Source: JAJYLM01 sp964547905 (lineage in GTDB: Bacteria; JAMCPX01). From it: 64,000 bases of DNA. Shown here piece after piece: positions 57,489-64,000 of the stretch. Position 1 is the stretch's first letter. Every line of letters starts with the position of its first letter. Where the stretch lies: the NCBI GenBank assembly GCA_964547905.1, contig CAZJPN010000089.1, positions 1-64,000 on the forward strand, read 5' to 3'. Below the pieces are notes generated by a model, which saw only the letters and a list, made by a program, of their open reading frames with translations, had not been told where the DNA came from and searched no databases. The position numbers and the translations under genes were made by a program.

Positions 57489-59006
57489 CTATAATCTCTT
57501 CATCCTCAGATAAGCAAGTATCGCTCCGAAGAATAACAAGACCGGGATCAATACGACTGTCAGATAGAAGATCATATTCCCCTGCCTTGCGGTAAGAAAC
57601 ATCTGCTGATTGGCTGTTGCCTTTGGCCTTATGGTGATAAGGTTCTCCTCTTTTACAAGCCAGCTTACCGTATTCATAACAAGGTCCCTGTTAAAAAGCG
57701 CATTTATATACTTGTTCGATGCAATTTTTGATGTTCCAAATACTGCTATCCTCGCAACATTATTCCCGGACTTTATAGTGCCTGCTACGGCAACACTTAC
57801 CGGTCCCCTGATATCCGAAGGACCGAACCGTGCTGTTCCTTTATCAAAAAGTTCTTTAAGATTCGTATCAGTCCAGCTTGTCTTGCTCGTTATGGCAATG
57901 GGTACAATATCTATATCGGTACTATGTGTTTTTGACTCTTCAACGGTTCTTACCAAAGGAAAGATCGTTGTACCCTTAAAATCTTTTGTTATTCTGCTTT
58001 CCTTGCTATAATCGGTCACGATGGGTTCCACCCCAAGACCTGGTCCCTGAAACAATCTTACGACCTGATCGAGTACAACATTGTTTCCGATTTTAATACC
58101 ATAATTTGAAAGCATTTCTGATATGCCGGTATGTGTACGTGGATCTATCATTACAAAAAGGTGCCCGCCTGCATCAACATAAGATGTTAAGGCATGTACT
58201 TCTGCAGGCAAAAAAGGCTTTACAGCACCAGACTCTATTACCAGTGTACACGATGATGGGATAGTTGCTACGGAAGGTAAAAGTAAACTCTCGACCTTAT
58301 AGTCCTGATCCTCTAAAGCCTGTTCAAAATCATTATAACCGTCAACACCCGTGGCATCCGATAGGTCTCTTTCTCCATTACCGGTAAGGTAACATACATT
58401 TATAATACGGTTCCTCAGTATTTTTACTATAGCGTTTGTTATACCATTTTCACTGGACTGCTCTGTTTTTATTGTTTTATCGCCATACTGAATAACAATG
58501 GTTCCATTTGTGTTTATGCCGTAACTCTTTGCAATTGTCGGCTCTTTATCCGGATCTATAACCTCGTAGTGAACCTTTTTGCTGGCATACGCATACTCCG
58601 ATAATAGATCCCTTATGTTTGAACCTGTACCTTCCTGAAAAAAAGCCGTTATATTAATTCTTTGTTTGAGCCGGCTCAAAACATTGTCTGTTTCCTTTGA
58701 AAGCGTAAATTGCTTGTTGGACGTAAGATCCCACCTGTAGTAATACTCGGTTGAAACATAATTGACAACACTTATGATGCCAAGCACAACAATGACGAGT
58801 ACGATCAAGTTTATGCCGTAAAGAAGGTGCCTTAGTCCTGATCCCTCTTTAAACTTGCGTCTATAAATAACAGTCCAAAACATGAGGAGTAAAAGCCCAA
58901 TCGAAATCAATACTATTGCCCATACATTCCAGGACGATACCACAAGGCGTATAAACCCTCCACCTATAATAAACAATACACCGGCAATCCATAGTACCGT
59001 TTTCAT
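57489..59006 (-). CDS. GldG-family ABC transporter auxiliary protein
   Basis: A 505-residue protein with two N-terminal hydrophobic helices (1-45), a third near residue 72 (LIVLVIVVLGIISVVNYVSTEYYYRWDLT) and one at the C-terminus (MIFYLTVVLIPVLLFFGAILAYLRMKRL). YYRWDLTSNKQFTLSKETDNVLSRL is the GldG hallmark. The large periplasmic domain includes VCYLTGNGERDLSD and HLFVMIDPRTHTG. In Bacteroidetes GldG works with GldA and GldF in gliding; in other phyla the same three-gene set has no assigned role. Confidence 0.87.
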   Translation of the reverse strand: MKTVLWIAGVLFIIGGGFIRLVVSSWNVWAIVLISIGLLLLMFWTVIYRRKFKEGSGLRHLLYGINLIVLVIVVLGIISVVNYVSTEYYYRWDLTSNKQFTLSKETDNVLSRLKQRINITAFFQEGTGSNIRDLLSEYAYASKKVHYEVIDPDKEPTIAKSYGINTNGTIVIQYGDKTIKTEQSSENGITNAIVKILRNRIINVCYLTGNGERDLSDATGVDGYNDFEQALEDQDYKVESLLLPSVATIPSSCTLVIESGAVKPFLPAEVHALTSYVDAGGHLFVMIDPRTHTGISEMLSNYGIKIGNNVVLDQVVRLFQGPGLGVEPIVTDYSKESRITKDFKGTTIFPLVRTVEESKTHSTDIDIVPIAITSKTSWTDTNLKELFDKGTARFGPSDIRGPVSVAVAGTIKSGNNVARIAVFGTSKIASNKYINALFNRDLVMNTVSWLVKEENLITIRPKATANQQMFLTARQGNMIFYLTVVLIPVLLFFGAILAYLRMKRL

Positions 59007-59010
59007 ATAA

Positions 59011-59787
59011 CTACCTCCATCTCTCGGATTCTAAAACCCTGTGCGTAAGGAACAGAAAAAAGAATATAAAGCTAAGATAATATACTATATCCCTTGTATC
59101 TATAAGCCCTTTTAAAAAATCCTGAAAATGCTGGTCTATAAGTGATATGTAAACAAGAAAAGCAGACACGGCTGGACTTGCATCATGGGATACCCAGCCG
59201 ATAGCCCAGAACAGAAGCAGTATACCGAATGTAATAACAGCGGCAACTATTTGATTTTCTGTTATGCTCGAGGCAAACATACCGACCGAGATCATCGAAG
59301 CACCAAGGAAAAACATACCTATATATGTAGTTATCATAATGCCTGTATCAGAAGATGCATAAGAACCGAGAATAAACGGTACCGACAGTGTAAGAACAAG
59401 CATTGTTATAAAAACAAGGCATGCAGATATGAATTTTCCCAGCACAATCTCGGTCAGGGTAACCGGCGATGTCATGATAAGCTCTTTGGTCCCATTTCTT
59501 TTTTCTTCTGCATAAGACTTCATGGTAATGATAGGAATGAGTAAGAGCAATATCACGCCAAGATTCGCATAGAGCGGTTGTATGATGAAATTACCTATAT
59601 TCAATGCGGGGATTGCTCCCTGGTATCTCATAAACTGAAGGCTCAAAAAGTTGTAAAGCTGTATTCTTACATAGAAGAAGTATCCGGTCAGGAGTGAAAA
59701 AATGGCGAGTATCACATAAGCTATAGGCGATGCAAAGTATGAAATAAGCTCCCGTTTGACGATTGCCCATATTCTTGCCGGGTTCAT
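59011..59787 (-). CDS. ABC transporter permease (GldF/ABC-2 type)
   Basis: A 258-residue membrane protein with about six helices. RIWAIVKRELISYFASPIAYVILAIFSLLTGYFFY is the typical N-terminus, and PIITMKSYAEEKRNGTKELIMTSPVTLTEIVLGKF is the ABC-2/GldF motif between the second and third helices. It pairs with the upstream ATPase (ATGA overlap) and the GldG protein 4 bp downstream. Transported substrate unknown. Confidence 0.88.
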   Translation of the reverse strand: MNPARIWAIVKRELISYFASPIAYVILAIFSLLTGYFFYVRIQLYNFLSLQFMRYQGAIPALNIGNFIIQPLYANLGVILLLLIPIITMKSYAEEKRNGTKELIMTSPVTLTEIVLGKFISACLVFITMLVLTLSVPFILGSYASSDTGIMITTYIGMFFLGASMISVGMFASSITENQIVAAVITFGILLLFWAIGWVSHDASPAVSAFLVYISLIDQHFQDFLKGLIDTRDIVYYLSFIFFFLFLTHRVLESERWR

Positions 59788-60716
59788 TGTACACCTCCTC
59801 TGTCCTGAGAGATCAGCCTTATATACTCATCTTCTAAATTAACAGCTCTGGATGAGAATTCAGAAATCCCATATCCGGCCTTGAATATCTTATCCGTTAT
59901 CAATTCGGGGGCCTTAAAATCAGCGTTTGTCTTGATTGTAAACGTATTGTTTTCTTTCATCACATCTTTTATACCCGATATGGATTCCAAAAGCCCGACA
60001 ATACTATTGTCCGTCTGCGTTGTAACAAGACGGTAAACCTTATCGCCATGAAGATCAACCTGGGATAGATTATAATCTCCTCCGCTCAGCAGCCTTCCAT
60101 CGTTTATTATAACAACCCTGTTGCATGTTACGGTTACCTCCGGAAGTATATGCGTGCTGAGTATAATTGTATGATCTTTACCGAGTTCTTTGATAAGGTT
60201 TCTTATTTCTATGATCTGCTCCGGATCAAGCCCGACTGTCGGTTCATCGAGTATAAGTATTGGTGGATCGCTTAAGAGTGCCTGAGCAATGCCCACCCGC
60301 TGCCTATACCCCCGCGATAGGTTGCCGATAATTCTTTCCTTTACCTTATCAAGGTTTGCCTGCTTTATAACTCTTTCTATCGCAGAATCCATCGGGGCAC
60401 CAAATAACCCTTTTATACCTGCCATAAACCTGAAATATCCGAGCACCGTCATTTCAGGATATGCGGGTGCAAGTTCCGGCAGATAACCTATAGAACTTTT
60501 CACTTTAATGGGATCTTTTCTAATGTCATAACCGTTGACTGTTACATCTCCACCCGAGGGAGACAAGTATCCTGTTATTATTCGCATTGTCGTTGTCTTA
60601 CCTGCACCATTTGGACCAAGGAAACCCAGCACACCACCTTTTTCAATTTTTAAAGATATACCGTTAAGAACGGTACGATCACCGTATCTTTTTGTTATTT
60701 TGTTCAACTCAATCAT
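59784..60716 (-). CDS. ABC transporter ATP-binding protein (GldA/ABC-2 type)
   Basis: A 310-residue ATPase. Walker A is GPNGAGKTTTMRII, the signature is LSRGYRQRVGIAQAL, Walker B is ILILDEPTVGLDP and the switch His is in TIILSTHILPEV. The C-terminal 80 residues (VYRLVTTQTDN...GISEFSSRAVNLEDEYIRLI) are the accessory domain usual for GldA/DrrA-like ATPases. ATG at 60716 is preferred over an in-frame GTG at 60725, because AGGAAGGGG lies at proper distance. First gene of the ABC-GldG-DUF4340-DUF1844-htrA run. Confidence 0.92.
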   Translation of the reverse strand: MIELNKITKRYGDRTVLNGISLKIEKGGVLGFLGPNGAGKTTTMRIITGYLSPSGGDVTVNGYDIRKDPIKVKSSIGYLPELAPAYPEMTVLGYFRFMAGIKGLFGAPMDSAIERVIKQANLDKVKERIIGNLSRGYRQRVGIAQALLSDPPILILDEPTVGLDPEQIIEIRNLIKELGKDHTIILSTHILPEVTVTCNRVVIINDGRLLSGGDYNLSQVDLHGDKVYRLVTTQTDNSIVGLLESISGIKDVMKENNTFTIKTNADFKAPELITDKIFKAGYGISEFSSRAVNLEDEYIRLISQDRGGVQ

Positions 60717-60781
60717 AAAATACACCCCTTCCTCAAATTAAGAGAGATTTTATCGGAGACATAAAAAAGAATTGTACTACT

Positions 60782-63085
60782 TCACGTTATAACTGATTCG
60801 AGTATAGTTCCTGAAGGCATGTTGTCCAAATCAACTTTAACATCTATTATATTCCCGTTGTTCATATATACTGTAAACCTATTACCCTTTTGCCAGTTGA
60901 ATGTAAGTGGTATTTTTATAAGCTGATCGATGGTTCTCTTGAGCAGTCTTGCACCGTACTTCTGACTGTATCCATTGGTTACGACATAATCCAGGGCATC
61001 TTCCATAATGATGAGTTGCTTACCCTCCCTCTCCATCTGCTTTGCCGTTTGACCTATATACTTTTGTGCGATCTCTTTTACCGTTTCATACTTCAACGGG
61101 TTGAAAACTATTACTTCATCTATCCTATTGAGAAATTCGGGCGAAAAAAGCCGCTCAGCCTCGGCAATCACAGCCTTCCTCATGGTGTCGATACCCTGCT
61201 GCGCATCGTTCAAAAATCCGAGTGGCTGCATAAATTTTTTGAATTGATCTGACCCGAGATTACTCGTCATTATTATCACCGCATCGCTGAAATATACTTT
61301 TTTCCCCCTTCCATCCGTAAGCCAGCCTTCATCAAACACCTGAAGTAAAAGATTATGAATGAAGCTGTTAGCCTTTTCTATCTCATCGAGCAGAACAACG
61401 GACGAGGGATTGTCCCTTACCATATTTGTCAGCGTACCGCCGCGTTCGGAGCCTACAATACCTCTCGGCATGCCGATAAGCTTATCTATTGCAATTGAAG
61501 AATCGCCGTACTCGGACATGTCCATACGTATTATCTTATTTTCATCTTCATAGAAAAATTCTGCAAGCGCCTTTGCAAGTTCTGTTTTCCCTACGCCGGT
61601 CGGACCCAGGAACAAGAGAACGCCGTCAGGCCTGTTGAAGTTTTCCTTCAGCGGTCCTTTGTTCAACCGTATACGATTTGTTACTCTTTTTATGGCGTCG
61701 TCCTGTCCTATAACCCTTTTCGAAAGTATATTCTCTATATTTAAGAACCTCTGTGCCGTATCCCTGAATACCATGTCAAGCGGTATCTGGGATTCCTGGG
61801 CAATAACCTCTTTGACGGTATCTACCGATACGATCTCTTCATTCTTTATCTCGGTTTTAACCGATGAGGTATCAAGCCAGCCTATGACCTTATCGGGCAG
61901 CCGCACAGACCTGTTGTATCTCTTGCTCATATCAACCGCCGTATCAACCACTTCATGCGGTATAGTAACATTGTAAAGCCTTTCAAGTCTCGGAACAACA
62001 CCCTCTACAATTGTACGGGCCTCTGATAGAGACGGCTCCTTTATATGAACAAGCCTGAACCTTCTTGCAAGTGCCTCATCCTCCGCTATGAATTCCTTAT
62101 ACTCGGTATACGTTGTAGCTCCAATCATCTGAACTTCGCCCCTTGCAAGGCTCGATTTGAATATATTCGCAGCATCGCTCGGAACTCCCATTGCAGAGCC
62201 CGCCCCTACAAGGCTGTGTGCCTCATCGACGAACAGGATGATATTTTGTCTCTCTTTTAACTCTTTGATAATCCGTTCTATCCTATCCTCGAACATACCT
62301 CTGAACATTGTTCCGGCAACAACCGTATTCATCTGTAGATTTACGATCTGTTTTTCTTGAAGTCGTAAAGGTACTCTCTCCGGTTCAAGTTCCACCAACC
62401 TTGCAAGTCCTTCAACAATGGCTGTCTTGCCGACACCTGCCTCTCCTACAAGCATAACGGAATTGCTGCGCTCTTTATGAGACAGTATCTCCATTATCTG
62501 AGACAGTTCTTTTCCCCTCCCTATCAAAGGCGGAAGTTTATCCATACGTGCAAGTTTGTTAAGATTTGTTCCGAACTGTTTGAGATAAGGCGGAAGCTCA
62601 TATTTCTTTTTCAGTTCTTTTTCTTTCTCTTCTCGTTTCTTTATCTGTCTGTCGATTTCTATGATCACGGTTCTTGGATCATAACCAAAGCCTCGAAGAA
62701 GCTGAACCGGATAGCAGTGTCCCTCTTCAAACATTGCTTGCAGTACATCTACCGGCATAACCACTTGCTTTCCTTCGCGGCGTATATTTTCCCATGCTAT
62801 TTGTAAAACAGCGGTTGCATCGGGCAAAAACTTGACGCCCCGGGTAACGAAGTACTTCGAATTATTAAGATGTTCCTTTAAAAGCTCTTCTACAAGTTTT
62901 CTCTCAATACCGAGTGCATTGGTAAAATCGTTATAAAATTCTTTCTCGATAGTTATAAAGGCAAGAAAAATATGCTCGACCCCAACATAAAACTGCTGAC
63001 TCTTCTTTGACTCATCTATTGCAAGATTGAGCATCGATTGCGTTCGCTCTGAAAGCCTGTCTTTATAGTTGGTTAAGTCAAACAT
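60782..63085 (-). CDS. clpA: ATP-dependent Clp protease ATP-binding subunit ClpA
   Basis: A 767-residue Hsp100 unfoldase. Double Clp_N repeats cover 1-145. AAA1 has Walker A GEAGVGKT at 214-221 and Walker B ILFVDEAHSLVGAG. AAA2 has GPTGVGKTELAKA near residue 495 and VVLLDEIEKA. The coiled-coil M domain of ClpB is absent between the two, which fits ClpA. QPLGFLND after AAA2 supplies an LGF tripeptide matching the ClpP-docking loop pattern, so it should dock to ClpP (not encoded here). AAAGAGAT precedes the start. htpX lies 11 bp upstream, joining two proteostasis genes. Confidence 0.92.
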   Translation of the reverse strand: MFDLTNYKDRLSERTQSMLNLAIDESKKSQQFYVGVEHIFLAFITIEKEFYNDFTNALGIERKLVEELLKEHLNNSKYFVTRGVKFLPDATAVLQIAWENIRREGKQVVMPVDVLQAMFEEGHCYPVQLLRGFGYDPRTVIIEIDRQIKKREEKEKELKKKYELPPYLKQFGTNLNKLARMDKLPPLIGRGKELSQIMEILSHKERSNSVMLVGEAGVGKTAIVEGLARLVELEPERVPLRLQEKQIVNLQMNTVVAGTMFRGMFEDRIERIIKELKERQNIILFVDEAHSLVGAGSAMGVPSDAANIFKSSLARGEVQMIGATTYTEYKEFIAEDEALARRFRLVHIKEPSLSEARTIVEGVVPRLERLYNVTIPHEVVDTAVDMSKRYNRSVRLPDKVIGWLDTSSVKTEIKNEEIVSVDTVKEVIAQESQIPLDMVFRDTAQRFLNIENILSKRVIGQDDAIKRVTNRIRLNKGPLKENFNRPDGVLLFLGPTGVGKTELAKALAEFFYEDENKIIRMDMSEYGDSSIAIDKLIGMPRGIVGSERGGTLTNMVRDNPSSVVLLDEIEKANSFIHNLLLQVFDEGWLTDGRGKKVYFSDAVIIMTSNLGSDQFKKFMQPLGFLNDAQQGIDTMRKAVIAEAERLFSPEFLNRIDEVIVFNPLKYETVKEIAQKYIGQTAKQMEREGKQLIIMEDALDYVVTNGYSQKYGARLLKRTIDQLIKIPLTFNWQKGNRFTVYMNNGNIIDVKVDLDNMPSGTILESVIT

Positions 63086-63096
63086 TTACTATCTCT

Positions 63097-63945
63097 TTAA
63101 GCTCTAGTATACATCATTTTCTCAAGCTTATCAATCCGTTCCTCTGTTGGCGGATGTGTGCTGAAAAGCGACGTTATCCCCTTGCCAAGAAATGGTTCCA
63201 CAATGAACATGTGGGCTGTAGAAGGATTGGCACTCATTGGCATCCTTTGATTGCCGTACTCGAGTTTCTTTAAAGCGGATATCAATCCGTTTGGATTTCC
63301 TGTCAGCTTTGCACTTCCCTCATCAGCATAAAACTCCCGTGATCTCGATATTGCAAGTTGAACAATGCTTGCTGCAATCGGAGCAAGTATAGCAAATAAG
63401 AGCATGACGAATATATTGTTATTTTTATTTCTGCCGTTAAACCCGCCGAACATACCTGCAAACATAGCCATCTGTGCCAGCATAACAATGGCACCTGCTA
63501 TTGTTGCAGCTATGCTGCTGATAAGAATATCCCTGTGCTTTACATGGGAAAGCTCATGGCCAAGCACACCTTCAATCTCATCGTCATTGAGCATATCCAA
63601 CAATCCTTCCGTAACAGCCACTGCTGCATGCTCCGGATTTCTTCCCGTTGCAAATGCATTCGGCGTCTGATTTGGTATAAGATATATCCTTGGCATTGGG
63701 AGGCCGTCCTGTGTCGTAAGTTTTCTCACTATGCCGAATAATCTTGGTGCATCGGATTCCGAAAGCTCTTTGGCTTTGTACATGGATAAAACTATTTTAT
63801 CCGAAAACCAGTAACTGAAAAAATTCATGGCCACAGCAAAAGCAAACGCAATCAGCATTCCATTTTCTCCGCCCAAAGCACCGCCTATAACTACCAGTAA
63901 CCCCGTCAGTGCCCCGAGCAACAAAACCGTTTTCAATTGATTCAT
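63097..63945 (-). CDS. htpX: membrane zinc metalloprotease HtpX (M48)
   Basis: A 282-residue M48 peptidase for inner-membrane quality control. Two N-terminal helices (5-45) are followed by the zinc motif His130-Glu131-Leu-Ser-His134 in VLGHELSHVKHRD; FYADEGSAKLTG holds the third ligand Glu. Helices 3 and 4 lie near 145-200. RIYLIPNQTPNAFATGRNPEHAAVAVTEGLL is a conserved HtpX block. AGGAGA precedes the start. The 55 bp upstream to the window edge are AT-rich, without a clear promoter. Confidence 0.95.
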   Translation of the reverse strand: MNQLKTVLLLGALTGLLVVIGGALGGENGMLIAFAFAVAMNFFSYWFSDKIVLSMYKAKELSESDAPRLFGIVRKLTTQDGLPMPRIYLIPNQTPNAFATGRNPEHAAVAVTEGLLDMLNDDEIEGVLGHELSHVKHRDILISSIAATIAGAIVMLAQMAMFAGMFGGFNGRNKNNNIFVMLLFAILAPIAASIVQLAISRSREFYADEGSAKLTGNPNGLISALKKLEYGNQRMPMSANPSTAHMFIVEPFLGKGITSLFSTHPPTEERIDKLEKMMYTRA

Positions 63946-64000
63946 ATTTCTATTCTCCTGTTCTTATCGTTATCTTATGAAAATTTTAAAACCACTTATG

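Noticed and set aside
1..64000. CRISPR arrays, phage defence islands, toxin-antitoxin pairs or integrated elements
   Set aside because: No regularly spaced repeats, Cas, recombinase, transposase or nuclease-methylase genes are present; the SWIM-SNF2 gene stands alone and has no defence partners next to it.

Overview
The window reads as chromosomal DNA of a diderm (Gram-negative), moderately AT-rich bacterium. It encodes a FadL-type porin, a BamD-like lipoprotein, an LPS-type heptosyltransferase with a heptose-phosphate kinase, HtrA/DegP and many tetratricopeptide (TPR) proteins. The mix of GH57 glycogen enzymes, System II cytochrome c maturation (ResB/CcsB), GldG-type ABC genes, an ExeA-like ATPase beside a long TPR protein, and a Bacillus-type FadN/FadA pair suggests a deltaproteobacterial-grade lineage (Desulfobacterota or a relative). 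That placement is inference; no rRNA gene is present. No tRNA, rRNA, CRISPR array, prophage or complete insertion sequence was seen. Coding density is high and no gap exceeds 300 bp.

Layout. 143-2765 (minus): two tandem geranylgeranyl-reductase-like flavoproteins. 2874-10912 (plus): glycogen/alpha-glucan cluster glgC, GH57, GH57 (4-alpha-glucanotransferase type), galT, glgA. 11113-13306: a glutamate-1-semialdehyde-aminomutase-like enzyme and a class II aldolase, with small repeats between and after them. 13468-15528 (minus): panB-panC-panD with a structured leader in front of panB. 15740-24228 (plus): lipoprotein, small membrane protein, 1813-residue TPR protein, GT9 heptosyltransferase and heptose-phosphate kinase. 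24232-26645: a PAS-Fis regulator and two crotonases. 26926-30978: pstC-pstA-pstB-phoU plus a BamD-like lipoprotein, behind a candidate PHO box. 31014-38893: DEAD-box helicase, SWIM/SNF2 helicase, a fused two-HAD phosphatase and resB-ccsB. 39062-47649 (minus): fatty-acid locus (FadN-type bifunctional enzyme, thiolase, PAP2 phosphatase, FadL porin, acyl-CoA synthetase, hydroxyacyl-CoA dehydrogenase). 47939-52053: ExeA-like ATPase and a 1012-residue TPR protein. 52175-60716 (minus): aspC, coaD, rsmD, htrA, DUF1844, DUF4340, GldG and an ABC permease/ATPase. 60782-63945: clpA and htpX.

How it fits together. GlgC and GlgA would build alpha-glucan from ADP-glucose, and the two GH57 enzymes would remodel or degrade it. 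FadL, acyl-CoA synthetase, hydroxyacyl-CoA dehydrogenase, FadN, thiolase and the two crotonases form a beta-oxidation set. A 20-bp palindrome just downstream of the thiolase -10 matches the known TetR-family FadR operator of Bacillus. The pst-phoU operon is preceded by three 11-bp direct repeats in PHO-box style but lacks pstS.

Most notable non-coding signals. (1) Several genes have a sigma70-type -10 hexamer only 5-10 nt before the ATG and no Shine-Dalgarno, suggesting leaderless or nearly leaderless mRNAs. (2) A terminator-like hairpin in the panB leader occludes the panB ribosome binding site. (3) Two related elements of about 100 bp with 13-bp terminal inverted repeats sit directly upstream of start codons. 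(4) The giant TPR protein ends in what looks like a degenerate M48-type peptidase domain.
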